From Marasmius tenuissimus (taxonomy: Eukaryota > Basidiomycota > Agaricomycetes > Agaricales > Marasmiaceae), in NCBI GenBank assembly GCA_029532415.1, contig JAQOTA010000013.1, positions 62,001 to 126,000 on the forward strand: DNA of 64,000 nt, read 5' to 3'. A model generated the notes under the pieces. That model saw only the letters and a program-made list of their open reading frames with translations, ran no database searches and was not told the origin of the DNA. Every line of letters begins with the position of its first letter. The first letter of the stretch is position 1. Of this stretch, positions 23,049-34,494 are shown piece after piece. A program made the translations under genes and the position numbers.

Positions 23049-23260
23049 GTGTCTGGTCGCGATATCTGGGCGATATCCTGGAGGCATGTCACGGATATGC
23101 CGCAATTCCTGGCGGCTAGCTATTGCATAGGATATCTGTCACACCTCGATTCAATTTCTCCTGAGGATCTCGCGCCGAGACCCGCCGCACAACGTCACGG
23201 TATCCTCTCAATTAAAATTAGATCATATCCGTGACAGATCAATTCTTTTTGGGTGTGTAG
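23049..23260 (-). repeat. right terminal inverted repeat
   Basis: Right arm of the 894-bp element, the reverse complement of 22367..22578 over the full 212 bp with a few mismatches near the outer end. Confidence 0.85.
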
Positions 23261-25153
23261 AGAGCTAACCACAGTTAGCCGTTATCTTCCCAGGACCTCC
23301 ATTGACCACTCCGAGCCAGGAGAACGAGGAACGCCTGTGTCTCTGGCAAGTCTCCGGCCCCCGGCACATCCTCACGGCCAATTCATTCGGATGTATCGGG
23401 CCGCGGTAGATGCAATACTACAGCTAAAGTAAAGTAACTAACAGTAAAAATAGTAAACATCGAAGACATCGGGAGATTCTGCAACGCCCATATCACGAAT
23501 GATGGTCGTCCTGGTGGTCAAGACGGCGAACGCGCAGCATCTGGCGCGCATCGAGGAACTGCCACCTAACTCCATTCATTTACCCCTACACGGCCGCGGG
23601 CAGCCCACTTCAACCGTCCAGTAGCCGACCTATGTGGGTGCAGTCTTTTTTTTACGATTAAAGATAAAAAGAAAACATGGAAACAAAGGGTTGCACGGAC
23701 GTGTTCCACATGATAGATTCGCCGGCTACCTTTGCGAACGAGCTATCCAAGACTTGGCGTAGTCGTCCGAGTCGGTTACTTCCTCATAATTCACTGACGC
23801 CTCGCACTCTCAGATTGCTCTTATCTTGCGTGTTCAAGACGGCCGGATATTCCGGGGGCTTGCTGGGCCATGCGCTCGAGTTGAGAGATTGTTGAGCGTG
23901 TTCGAAAGATCCTCGGCGTGGGCATAACGAGACTTGACTGGTATGCAGCGCTAACAGGGCGCTCTCGTGGAAGGCTTACTCACCCAGAGCGGGAAGATCA
24001 GCTGGAGCTTGTCGTTACAGACTCCCCGATGATCCATTCAACCGAACAACCAACAAAGATGACGAGTGCAAAGATGGTCATAACGCCTCATAACGTCTAA
24101 AGCACTGACTTAGCGAGAGACCATGCCTTTTTGAGTGGTATCAGTAACAGCCCGTCACTGCCCGGTGTATACGGAGTGACCAACGGGAAACTGAGCGGGA
24201 GGATGGAACTGTTTGAGAAAATCAGAGCGTTTCGACACAAAGTTTCGATTTCTTCTCGTACACCCGTAGATAAAGTTTTGCGATGAGTTCTGACCCCTCC
24301 GCCGAGTAACCAGGAACCAATGCACGCCGCCGGGTGGATAATTGAAATCGATGAAGTCGCCGACCAGAGTACTTCGATCTCGCTTTCCAACGCACTAGTC
24401 GAACCCGTGAAGAGTGGCCAAGGACAGACTCGAGTAACATCTCTTGTCATTTGCTGCGGCGCAGAACGCAAAGCACCGGGTTCGACTGGATTCACCCCAG
24501 CTTCGGGGAACAGCTCCGGATTCATAGGCCAGGTCCCAAAGGTTAACAAAGATATGCCGGGGACCTCAGAGGCAGCTCGAGTACGACATACTTGTAAAAG
24601 TTTGTTCTAGCAAGTGAGAACCTAGGGGAGTTGAGGGGAATGAGCACGCCGTTGTCGGTGTTAAAAAGATGATGTCGCACAAACCAATGTCCCGTCGCGG
24701 TTATTTAGGGGGTATAGTAAGTTGCCACTGGACTCGGAGGGAAGTGGGGTGTTCCCAACACTCGGTAGTAAGGATGGAGCATTGTCGAAAATTGAGCTCG
24801 AGACCAGAGTGGACAAGATATGGTGTAAGTACCATGTCGAGGAGTATTTGTATCGTAGCTGGGGTAGGTCAAAAGCAATATTCAATCTGAGTCGAACCCC
24901 GAGCGATGAGGACACTGGATAGGAAAACTACTTGATCCATAGCTCGACCTTGCAAAATTACGATCGCAGGCCGCGACGAAGTGGGTTTTGCGTAAGGTAT
25001 GAGCTGAGACCGATGGTTGATGAGAAATAGCATTCCGTATGGGTGATGGTGGTGGTAGATAAAGAGGCATGAAAAAGTCATGAGACCACCTTTCTGAAGA
25101 CCAAATCAACCTCTTCATGGAATGACAATGTTGAAGAGTTCGTTCGGCAGTAC
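23261..25153. other. gene-poor intergenic region
   Basis: About 1.9 kb without a recognisable gene. Two overlapping frames stand out, 24097..24549 on minus (150 codons) and 24320..24610 on plus (96 codons), but neither resembles a family I know and they cannot both be real in the overlap. Confidence 0.4.
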
Positions 25154-25256
25154 GGGGGTATAGCTCAGCTGGGAGAGCAGCAGACTGAAGTAATCAATGA
25201 ACTAGTGACCATAGTTATTCTTCTGAAGGTCCCGCGTTCGATCCGCGGTACCCCCA
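25154..25256 (+). tRNA. tRNA-Phe (GAA) with 30-nt intron
   Basis: Acceptor halves GGGGGTA and TACCCCC pair, discriminator A is at 25256, the anticodon is GAA, and the D and T arms are identical to those of the copy at 19839..19928. A 30-nt intron sits after position 37. Four T follow directly (25257..25260) as terminator. The two genes point in opposite directions and lie 5.2 kb apart. Confidence 0.92.
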
Positions 25257-25510
25257 TTTTGCTCCTGCTTTCCCTAGACTTGACTGTCAAGCCTGTCAGG
25301 CCAGGAGATCGTCGTATCTTTTGCCCTCGAAAGAACGAGAGTTTTATCGAGAGGCCTGGACGTTTATCACCTGTGACCTACAAATTGCTTGTGCAATCAT
25401 TACAGTAATTACATTTGGTGCAATTGTTCTTCATCGCTGTCAACGTACATGCACAAATTCCAGATATATTACAAAAAACCACAGATTGAACTATAGATCA
25501 TTAAGGTCGA

Positions 25511-27904
25511 CTATATTGAGTCCCAAGCCCTCTTCCACCAAGGCCTCGGCCCGTCCTGCTCCAACAACGCCTTCTTAACCCTCGCCTCCTCCTTATATTT
25601 CTCCTCCTCCTCCTCAATCTCCCTGATCCCCGTAACCAAATCCACTTCCTCCGGCGCCCACATTCTCGTCTTCCTCGCGTACTTGTACGCAATGTACAAC
25701 ACTCCGAAAATGGGTATACCGACGTAGGATGTGACGAAGGTGTCTACTGTCCAGGGTATAAAGGTATCGAATCCTTTGAAGATGGTTATTATGCCTGTGG
25801 CGATTAGGGCGAACCAAGAACCCCAAGGTTGGAAGGGAGCTACGTATGGAAGGGAGGAGCGGGGAATGCCTTGGGCAGCAAGAGCGCGCATGAAACGTCT
25901 GATAAGAGACGATACGTTGATCAAACGGGAGTCGTTATGAAGTACGCAAGGAAGACGTACATGTGAGAGAACGCGATACACATCCACGTCAAAGCTCCAA
26001 AGGTGCTGACGAGCGCGACGAACCATGTAAACACTGCAAAAGCCCCAAAGTACATCAGCCTCTACGTGAGAGGGAAATAGAGAATAAGAAAACCTCACCT
26101 TTTGCTCCAGAACTCGCCGTGTTCAGAAACACCAACCCACAGAACGCGGTACACAGGATCAATGATGGATACGGAACACCCATTCTGTTCACCCTTCTAA
26201 AGATCCTTGGTGCTTTGCCTTCGACGGCGAGACCGTAGAGGGTACGACTCCCGATGTATAAATCAGAGTTGGCAGCGCTCATCACGAAGAGAAGGATCGC
26301 AGCGTTGATGACGTGGTTGAGGGTTTTTATGCCGACAAGTGTTGTCGCTGGCAGAGATAGAGTCAATTAATGTTCACAGACGAACAAAGACGAGGAAAGG
26401 CTGCTTACCTACGACGAAGGGGGATGCGGCAGCTGGAGTAGGAACGAATATGAGTGAAAAGTCCACAACAAAACGGAAAAAGACATACCTCCAGCTTTCG
26501 ATTTAGTCGCGGAGAAGAGTGATTGGTCGGTGCTAGGCACAACGAGCCCAATGACAAACACTCCTCCGACGTAGAAAACCAAAATACGGAAGAACGTCTG
26601 TCGGATGGCTTTTGGAATATTGTGACGAGGGTTCTCAGCCTGGAGAGTTGATCGCGATCAGTGTCGGGTAAAAGGGAAAGAAACATCGAGTCAACATACC
26701 TCTCCAACAGTAACACCAATCAGCTCAGTTCCGATATACGCGAACAGCGCATTCGTTAGAGTACTCCAGAAACCAAGGAACGTCGAGACGGACTCGTCCT
26801 TCACTTGACTGAGGAGGTAAGACCCCATAGGTCCATAAGGGGGATTCCAGTATCGGAATCCGATTCGGTCGTGTTTAGGGTTTCCACCTGCGGAAGGAAT
26901 AAGTCAGGAGATGAGGCATTTTGAGGCATTTGATGTCATGCCTGCTACCAGCGCGACTCACCGAGATCGATTATGATCCCCATCAATAGGAGACCTATGA
27001 GCGCGATGACTGGGGGGTGAATGTGAGTGATTTCCGTTGGTGAGTGTATCGGAACTTGAAGGGACATACCTTTGATACTGGAAAACCAAAACTCAAGTTC
27101 GCCAAATACCCGGACGCCGAGGAGGTTCACAACGAATACTAAGGTGCCGGAAGATGTCAGATTGCGTTCTCGCAGCCAGAGCGGATATATGGCTTACTGA
27201 AGACGATCAGAATGACTGCGGTACGGAAAATGGAGGTGGAGCAGGGTGATGTCAGTCGAATTCTATCGATATGGGGAAGCGAGAAGACACACCCATCCAC
27301 ACGGCGATATGGACGGACCTAGTCCAGTACTGTATGACGACTCCTGCCGCATTGATGTTGTTCGGGGTGACGATGAGCTAGTCGAAGAAGATGGTGAGCG
27401 ATGACGAAGGTTAGACACGGATATTGCGAAGCACATACGTATTTCAATAGATAGTTCCAGCCCATGGCAAACCCCATGGCAGGATCCACAAACCGTGTTG
27501 CGTACCCGGCAAACCCTTTCTTGTGTGGGAGAAACGCGGCCATCTCGCCGAGGGCCGCCATTACGAGGTAGCAGATAAACCCGACAAAAGAGTAACCCAA
27601 GAAAATCCCCAACGGTCCCCCGCGTTGTAGGGCGGTACCAGAACCAATGATGAGCCCGGTTCCGACTGCGCCTCCGAGCTAGATATGTCGATGAGATAGG
27701 GCACAAAATGAATGGCGAAGGGATGCGCACCGCTATCATTGATACTTGACGAGCCTTGAGACCGCGGTGCAGAGACTCCTCCTTCGGGGGCTCGAGGAGT
27801 TCTTCATTGTAAGCTGGTTCTTGTGGTTTCGTAGGGGTGTTCGAGCGCTTCTCATGTTCAATTTGAGAGACACGCTCGACATCTTTCTCTTGCGGAAGGG
27901 CCAT
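25511..27904 (-). CDS. amino-acid permease (AAT/YAT family, APC superfamily)
   Basis: A many-exon gene from ATG 27904 to the stop at 25511. It has a polar N-terminal tail (EKDVERVSQIEHEKR) and then LGGAVGTGLIIGSGTAL, the hallmark helix-1 substrate site of amino-acid permeases. Further membrane segments include FLGYSFVGFICYLVMAALGEMA, GFAMGWNYLLKY, VIALIGLLLMGIIIDLGG, STLTNALFAYIGTELIGV, ILVFYVGGVFVIGLVVPS, NAAILLFVMSAANSDLYIG (the SAxNSxxYxGSR signature), YPSLILCTAFCGLVFL and SWFALIATGIITIFKGFD, consistent with 12 helices. The C-terminal tail is strongly charged (EIEEEEEKYKEE) and ends WWKRAWDSI. It should import amino acids across the plasma membrane by proton symport; specificity cannot be read from sequence. 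Confidence 0.93.
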
Positions 27905-27974
27905 GGGCTGTCGTCGCCGAAGGTGGAAAGAGGGAGAGGAAGAGGTTAGGGAAAAAAAATCTGGATTTGACGCG

Positions 27975-27981
27975 CTTTATA
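27975..27981 (-). promoter_or_regulatory. TATA box of permease gene
   Basis: On the minus strand TATAAAG lies 71 bp upstream of the permease start codon, next to a GATA word (AGATA) that could bind a nitrogen regulator. Confidence 0.5.
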
Positions 27982-29439
27982 TCTGATCGGAGGGGGGAAA
28001 GGTGACAAATTGTTGTCCGCTTCCGGTTTCCGGGCCACAAGGAGTCAGTATCGACTCTCTCAGAAGGTCCTTTCGTTGTATACCCGGGAGTATACACCCG
28101 ATCGAGGGGCCACCGGATACCTTGGAGACCCGTCTGCGGAGGCATTGAGATAGATTTGCCTTGCCTCTGTCCTCCTCTGTCGCTCTAGTTCTGTACTTCT
28201 TCTAAGAGTTGATTCGTGCCAAGCACCGTCCGGAGTTTCGAGTTGGAGTAATTCTGTCGCGAACTCACATAACGTGCGGGGTAATTTGAATGATGGGTCG
28301 AGTTTACGAGAGTTGTTATCTATGGGCCATGGCTGAGTATTCTGCCAGGTTCCGCGCTCGTTCGCCAACAGATGGAGGCAGCAGGTTCAACAAGGTTCGT
28401 TATCCGTCCGAAATCCCTTCGTTCTTCCCGAGACTTTGGATAACCTTAACGGGCCCTAATGAGACAATATCAATAATGACGTCCTAGCGCTGGGGAGTAG
28501 ATGCCTCACCTGCGAATCGTGATGCCGCCAAGTGTGGCTATCGGAGAGCCCTTGCCGTGTAGAATGTGTCGGGAAGTCTTCCTGGTATGAAGTCATTGAC
28601 TGCTGAATAGTCTTTAGTGGCCCTCGAGATTGACAGCGCACCACCTGTGCCTGGCGCCGGGCGATGTCGAGGAAGGTGTTCGGTTTGTTGGGCGATTATA
28701 CCGTGCTTCTTCGACTGGAAGTGTATCCGGACGGAGAAGCACACAACTTGAAGATGCCATCTAGTGGCGTCTGAGAACAGGTAATACTGTGCTTGTAGTC
28801 TGACGCAATGCTGGTCATTCAGACGGATACTGGAAAGAGGTCTATCACATTAGCGAGGATCGCCTTCCGCGGAGATTTCAACGGGAGTGTGAAGGGCTAC
28901 GCCGCCCATCCGTTCTAGAGCCGGAGTCAAAGATGAGTGCCGACCAATACCAGAGAGATTTGGAGGTTTTGAAAACGTTACCTCGTACCTTCGACAACCG
29001 AAAGTTGGAGCACGAAAGGCCGTCTTGTCGTGGGATATACATGGCTTCATCAGTCCATCGACAGTTTGAACACAGTGAATAATGTCTGAGAAGCATGTTT
29101 GCGTGCCATACACAGAAAAGCAAGACGCGAGAAAATCGCGAGAAAGAGCTGAGAAGAGTGCACGTTGAAGAAACCAAAAAGCGCCTGTTGGTAGTGACAG
29201 TGAAAGCGCCAAAGCGCTCATGAGTCATCTACGGCTATCTTATCTTAGGTTCAGCACGTGTCATCACAATCTTATCACGGAAATTAAAACTTGACCCACC
29301 TCGTGATCTCTCGTGATGAGAGTCTCGGTGATCACCGGCCACTTTACCCCACACTTTTCCCCGCAACGCCCTCAAACTGACTTCGAGGCCGACCGAGAAT
29401 GGGCACGAGACCTCGAATTCTAGCTCAGACTTTCCCACA
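27982..29439. other. intergenic, unassigned frames
   Basis: About 1.45 kb. A minus-strand frame at 28060..28368 (102 codons) and a plus-strand frame from about 28933 (49 codons, starting MSADQYQRDLEVLK) look mildly protein-like, but I recognise neither and see no supporting splice pattern. Confidence 0.35.
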
Positions 29440-29445
29440 TATAAA
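29440..29445 (+). promoter_or_regulatory. TATA box of small Cys-rich protein gene
   Basis: TATAAA lies about 145 bp upstream of the ATG at 29585. The leader between them is pyrimidine-rich, as in strongly expressed fungal genes. Confidence 0.5.
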
Positions 29446-29584
29446 GGGCGTTCTAGTCCCCATACTGTTCCTTACCCCCCACCATCATTGACTGCTGAGA
29501 AGACTGGTCGTCTTTCTCTCAATTTCAAGTTCAACAAGCTTTATAGCCTCCTTGAATCCTCCTCAACTACCCCACTGATTCGCT

Positions 29585-30191
29585 ATGGCTGAGACTCAGG
29601 CCCCCGCTACTATTGAGCTCAACGATGCCTACTTCTGCACCCATTTCAAGGAAGTTGTGAGTATAACCTTAGCTCTCTTCACGATGAGCTTGGCTGAATT
29701 CGGATCTCGTCCTTGTAGTGCGAAGAGTGCGGGTACGACGGACGGGAGGATAACGATGCTTTCTTTGGGGTACGTGTGAGATCCTTTGATCTTGCGATAT
29801 AACGCCCTGATCATTGGACCACACTTCAGTTTGATCCCATCGACAGAGAGGGCATCGAGGCGCCCGCAGCTACCGTCAACAAGGACGGAGTGTATCAGTG
29901 CAAGAAGCACGCGGCGACTGGTATGTCTGCTATTCCTATGCCGTTTTCCTTGTTATTTCCGGCCCGGGGTGGTTTGTGTCACCGTACATGAATAGGGCTA
30001 TAGAGTTGCACGCACCAAGATCCATCCCGAGTCCGAAACGGGGCTTCTCCCTTTTTCCCCCTTTCTCTTTCATTTTTTGCGGAACCGTATGTTGACTTGT
30101 CTTTCTCGCTTCAGGATGCAACCAGTGCTACGGATGGAAGAAGCAGATCACTAGGTTGCGTACGGCTGCGAAGAAGGCTGGTAAGAAGTGA
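29585..30191 (+). CDS. small Cys-rich conserved hypothetical protein
   Basis: Exons 29585..29656, 29719..29769, 29830..29920 and 30115..30191 join in frame to 96 residues. Cysteines fall as CTHF...VCEECGYD, then YQCKKHAATGCNQCYGWKK, so there are two CxxC pairs and a likely zinc site. The C-terminus is basic (RTAAKKAGKK). Three of four exons end at codon-phase changes that preserve this pattern, which supports the model. The TATA box and pyrimidine-rich leader suggest good expression. I do not recognise a characterised family; nuclear or ribosome association would fit the basic tail but is only a guess. The third intron (195 nt) is longer than its neighbours. Confidence 0.75.
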
Positions 30192-30570
30192 TGGATCCCT
30201 CCTCGTCGGTTGAAAAAGGGACTCGTGTGTGTAACAAGCTAGCTGCTCAATGTAAATTTGTAGTAAAATGACAAAGCGCGAGGTCGGCGCACTATGATTT
30301 GAAATTTGGATGTGTTGCCCGACCGGCCTCACTTTCGACCTATCTATGTGCCCAGCCTGCGTCAGCGGCTGAAGGGCTTGTGCTCTGGAATGCTGCGGAA
30401 TGATTATCGCGGTGATGTACTTCCCGAGCTCGATGACTCTTAAGCGACCTGTTCAAACTTCAAGAGGTTTTGTCAGGTTCTAACAAATCTTGGGCCTCAG
30501 CAATCTTGTCCCCGGATTCTGAATATCTACAGGACAGATAGTTGCCACTTCGATCGAGCACCTATCTGGA

Positions 30571-30858
30571 CCTATATATCAATATGATAATAATCCGAGC
30601 TTTGCTTGAGCCAAGGGCGACCATGGCGGGATTGACACGACGTGTAACTGATCCGCCAGTGAGCGGAGTTATAGGTATCTCACCAAGCCTGTCAGTCCGG
30701 GAGGAACGAGACTCACACTTCCTCGATAGTTTCAAAGTCCTGTGCTGAGATTACCGTCGGGACGAGATGCACCGAGGGCAGGTGGCTAATTGCTCAAACT
30801 GATTATAGGTACCAAGTTGTGGGGCTGTAAGCATCACTAGTTTCTCTGACGCTCATCG
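30571..30858 (+). repeat. diverged direct repeat, copy A
   Basis: Shares a colinear series of blocks with copy B: GCTTGAGCCAA, GGGATTGACAC, CCGCCAGTGAG, GTATCTCA, AAGTCCTGTGCTGAGAT, TACCGTCGGGA and CATCACTAGTTT. Identity is perhaps 70-75 percent with several indels. Confidence 0.7.
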
Positions 30859-30905
30859 CAAGGACCAGGTCCAGCGAGCTGTCCGGTGCGTATACCCGGA
30901 ACCTC

Positions 30906-31207
30906 AGCTATATATTAGTCCAAGCTTCGCTTGAGCCAACGGCGGTCATGACCTCCGCCTTTTATGACGGGATTGACACAATGTGGAACTGACCCGCCAG
31001 TGAGTGCTCGGAGTTGTGGGTATCTCAGTAAGCATGTCATTCCGGGAAACGAAACTCACGCTTCCTCGAATAGCTCCGAAGTCCTGTGCTGAGATCAGTA
31101 CCGTCGGGAATAGATATCGAGATACACCGAAGATAGATGGCCAATCGCTGGAAAACTAATTATAAGTACTAAGTTGTAAGCATCACTAGTTTTTGCGACG
31201 CTCATCA
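30906..31207 (+). repeat. diverged direct repeat, copy B
   Basis: Second copy of the unit at 30571..30858, in the same orientation and about 50 bp downstream of it. It carries an extra segment near 30950 (GACCTCCGCCTTTTATGAC). Confidence 0.7.
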
Positions 31208-32543
31208 CCAATTGACCACTTTGGGACTTCGGAGGATGTTTCCAACCGACTCTCATACAGAGCTCAAAAGGCTGATACTGGTATATTCTTGTTACCGATG
31301 CGATATTCTGCACGGATTCACCATGAAGACTATCGCAACCGGTGGTACTTTGCGGTCTTGTCGGGGCAGAACCCATTCTTCAGTAGGTACTCACACGTTG
31401 AAACGTTGATGAAGATGAGCAAGGAAGGGTCATCGTGATGCTGATCTACACTTGATGTTGATACCCAGGAAGGGCAGATCCATTCTGATCTTGTCCAGGA
31501 AGATGGGATCATAAAGCCATATATGCGAATACCCAGTCTTGATGGCTGGGAAGTTGGAACTAGTGATCATCGGACCCGGTGGTTCGTCTACTATGCGACC
31601 CGTCGTGAGAACCAACAAGAATGGAGGGGGGGGGTCCTTCGTGATCATGAAACGACCTGGAGGGCCTCTTTGGAGTAGGCTCTTGAGCGGCGACTTTGAG
31701 CAGATGCTCCAGCGGTGGTCACTGAATGAGCAACTCTTTCACGAAATGAGTTATTTTACCTACCATATACAGTTCTCGACGCAAGGGAAGGATCTCGGTA
31801 GAACGGTAACCTGAAGCGAATGAACAAACCAGAGCGGCGACTCGTGAGCGCGTTGTATGAGGGAAGGGAAGACAGTGGGCGCCAATAACAACAGCCTCGT
31901 GGGACTGGCGGTGTGGCAGTGCTCCATCATTGAAACAGCCGAAATCTCCGCCGGTCGCTTGTGTCTTCTTCCCATCATCACTTTGGGGGTCTTGGACTTG
32001 TTTTGCCCCCACGCGTCCTCCTCTTTTCGTGGCCTTGCGGGTACTCAATCTCACGAGACATTCGGAGACCCAGTACTATCATCTTTTAGGCACTGTCGGA
32101 ACATCCTTCTGACATCTGGCGTGTGGCGCTGATGCTACTGTTCAAACTTCACGCCCACTGTCCTCAATCTCCCAACTCGACTTTTACGTGGTGTCAAATG
32201 GACTGGTATGATGGGCTGTGTATGTCACTCCACCGGTCAAGCCGAGTTCCACCCCATCATGATCTTCCGTCTCCATGCCAGCCAGCAATGTGGGCGGATT
32301 GGTGTGGTCCATTTCTTCCTCGGACTGTGCTCGATAGTGCGCTCGATATTCCTCTCGAACAGTGGTTCATTCTGGAGTTCTGGATTCCGAATGCTGCAAT
32401 ATGCACACAGGAGTCGAAACCACGGAACCCTGCACAAGCGGCAATCTCGTTACGCGGGGTTGGCAGCCCGCCGTTTGACTCGATGTCAAGTCTTTCATTT
32501 TTCACTGCCTCTCTTTTGATCAAATTGATTCCCTTGTCAGGGA

Positions 32544-32551
32544 TATATAAA
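32544..32551 (+). promoter_or_regulatory. TATA box of PLAC8 gene
   Basis: TATATAAA lies 150 bp upstream of the ATG at 32702, followed by a C/T-rich leader. Confidence 0.6.
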
Positions 32552-32701
32552 TCGAGTTTCATCCCCTGCGTTTTGCCCCTTAGATCCTCTCGCTGAGCGA
32601 CCGAGTATCCCACCCACGTCCTTTTAAAAGCGCCAACTTTTTTACTTTTCGCTCTCAACCTCCGTCCTTTTTCGTCTACGTTTTCTCAAAACCCTTTTAC
32701 G

Positions 32702-33336
32702 ATGGAAAAGCAATACTCTTACAATGGTTCCAACACCATGACGGTTACCCAGCCCGGCTATACTCCTCAAATGACCATAGGAAACAGGAACGCGAAGAAC
32801 GTACCTGTGGGTCCGGACGGGAAGAGAGATTGGAGTGTTGGCCTTTGCGGATGTGGAGACGAAGACGGTGGTTGCGGCACCTGTATGTCTTTGCTTTTTT
32901 CTTCTTTTTTTTCGGTCGTGAATAGGCGTTGCTAACGCAATTCATCTCAGGCTTCCTTGCTTTCTGCTGCCCCTGTATCGTCTACGGCAAAAACAAGAAA
33001 CGATTTGCTTCGTTGCAATCTAACCAACGACCGGATCCTGATGTTGGGTCTTGTAATGGCGATTGTTGGCTACACTGCTGCTTGACATGCTTTGGATGGG
33101 GTTGGGTTCTTCAGGTTCGTTCTACTTTCTCTCACTCGCAATGCAGTGACACCAAGAGCTGACATGAAATTCCCTTTCTCTAGGCCGCATCTCGACCTGA
33201 TATTCGAGGACGATACAACATCCGAGGAGGGTGCTGTGGCGACTGCTGTACCGCTTTCTGCTGTACACCTTGCGAGTTGGCTCAAGAGCATATTGAGCTG
33301 TCGCTCGAGGAAAGGAGCATGGGTGTTCGTCACTAA
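32702..33336 (+). CDS. PLAC8 family cysteine-rich membrane protein
   Basis: Exons 32702..32882, 32951..33114 and 33184..33336 give 165 residues. A polar N-terminus leads into DWSVGLCGCGDEDGGCGTCFLAFCCPCIVYGKNKKR, the PLAC8 signature (CCPC after a hydrophobic turn). A second Cys-rich block, CWLHCCLTCFGWGWVLQ, is followed by RPDIRGRYNIRGGCCGDCCTAFCCTPCELAQEHIELSLEE, with the conserved CxxxCCxPCxLxQxxxEL ending. Both hydrophobic blocks could sit in or on a membrane. The family includes plant cadmium-resistance proteins and cell-number regulators and fungal proteins of unknown role. Metal handling here is inference. The splice at Cys60 (T|GC) is confirmed by the frame. Confidence 0.92.
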
Positions 33337-34253
33337 GCTCCTTACTTGATCTTGGTCCCCTTTTCTACCTTTTCGGATACCTCGTGCTTCGACCCCTTCC
33401 CCCTGTACTATACTTACGATCCGGCATTATCTATTGGTCACTAGTGTATTTATGTCTTCGAGTCATGATCATGATAACTCGATGCAACGAGCAAAACATC
33501 TGGACAAACTGGTTCTGTGACACGCGCTTGAGCATTATCAATACCTGTGTGATTGATGATTCATGTGAGGCCTGGACTGATTTGGGAGAATGTTCCCGTT
33601 TCGCTGGCGCCACAACCGTAACATCAATGGCGAGATCCCCGCCTTTCGACTTACCACCTATGCTCAAGTTCGCCAAATACCTTGCCGAGCTTCACCCCCC
33701 GTCACTCATCGTTCTTTCTCGATGCGATTCGAGGCCGGTGGCCTACGCATTTGGGTGTGGCTGGACGTGTCAAGCAATCTAAATGTCAGAAACGACACAA
33801 ACTTCAGACTTGCTGTACGCCGAGAGTCCCTGAGTCCAACCATGATAAGAATTGAACGGATAAGGTCTCGTTTTATTACTTCAGGGACAGCACGGTATGT
33901 AAGTTGGAGCCCCTTCCCGATAACGACTGATAAAGCGGTAGGCACCAAGCGAAAAAAATAATCCTCATGCACCAGCTGAGGCCCTTGATCGTCCGCTGGC
34001 GGGTTTTCGGGTTGTACTTGCGCTGAGAACTTCGATCTATGCCTGCCAGCCGTCGCTGAGATTTTGAGGGACTGGCTCAAGCAAAGGACCTCCTCGGCCA
34101 AAGCGCCTACTCGGAGTAGGTTGTGGCTCTTGTGATTGTATCAGGGAGTCAAGGAAAACATAGGGCAACCATCTTTGAAGCTAAACAGAATAGATTGAAA
34201 CGTCGGGCGGGCTTACGCTTGCCAAGGCACAAAATGAAGCTCTCTGATTGGCC
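33337..34253. other. intergenic
   Basis: About 900 bp between the PLAC8 gene and the promoter of the ammonium transporter. Overlapping frames of 123 (plus) and 131 (minus) codons around 33590-34101 have no recognisable family. Confidence 0.45.
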
Positions 34254-34405
34254 GATAAGGTTGTGAGCCCACACCTCGCCGGATACTTACTATCTATGGT
34301 ACCAGGCGCAGGATCAATCGACTCTCGGCAAATTCCAGTTTGGGTTAACCTTATCATCTCCGTACAAGCCTTTTATTCCAACTTCATATACGACAAATGT
34401 TATCT
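34254..34405 (+). promoter_or_regulatory. cluster of three GATA-factor sites
   Basis: GATAAG at 34254..34259, CTTATC (GATAAG on minus) at 34350..34355 and TTATCT (AGATAA on minus) at 34400..34405 lie 90-240 bp upstream of the ammonium transporter start. GATAA is the core site of fungal nitrogen GATA regulators (AreA/Nit2/Gln3), so nitrogen control is likely; the binding itself is inferred. Confidence 0.55.
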
Positions 34406-34494
34406 CTTCCTTTCCTCCCTCCCTCCCCCCCGCGGACCCTTGGTGACCCTTTCGTTGTCGTTTATACGCGTCTGAGCGACCAATAAGGCGGAAG

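Larger units (their letters stand above)
22367..23260. mobile_element. 894-bp element with 212-bp terminal inverted repeats
   Basis: The arms 22367..22578 and 23049..23260 are nearly perfect ungapped reverse complements; I see differences only near the outer ends. They begin CTACAC and carry repeated GATATC/GGATATC words and ATATCCGTGACA twice per arm. The 470-bp centre has no coding potential that I recognise. The structure is that of a non-autonomous foldback-type DNA transposon. The flanks show no obvious target-site duplication, so the exact ends are uncertain and the insertion may be old. Confidence 0.85.
30192..32543. other. intergenic with a diverged direct duplication
   Basis: About 2.3 kb without a recognisable gene. 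It contains the two diverged direct copies at 30571..30858 and 30906..31207. From 31200 to 32540 several short frames occur on both strands, none with a family I know. Confidence 0.45.

Noticed and set aside
24097..24610. Overlapping 150-codon (minus) and 96-codon (plus) frames
   Set aside because: Neither matches a family I recognise and there is no splice or promoter support, so I did not call a gene.
33590..34101. Frames of 123 and 131 codons on opposite strands
   Set aside because: They overlap each other, show no motif and lie in the ammonium transporter upstream region.
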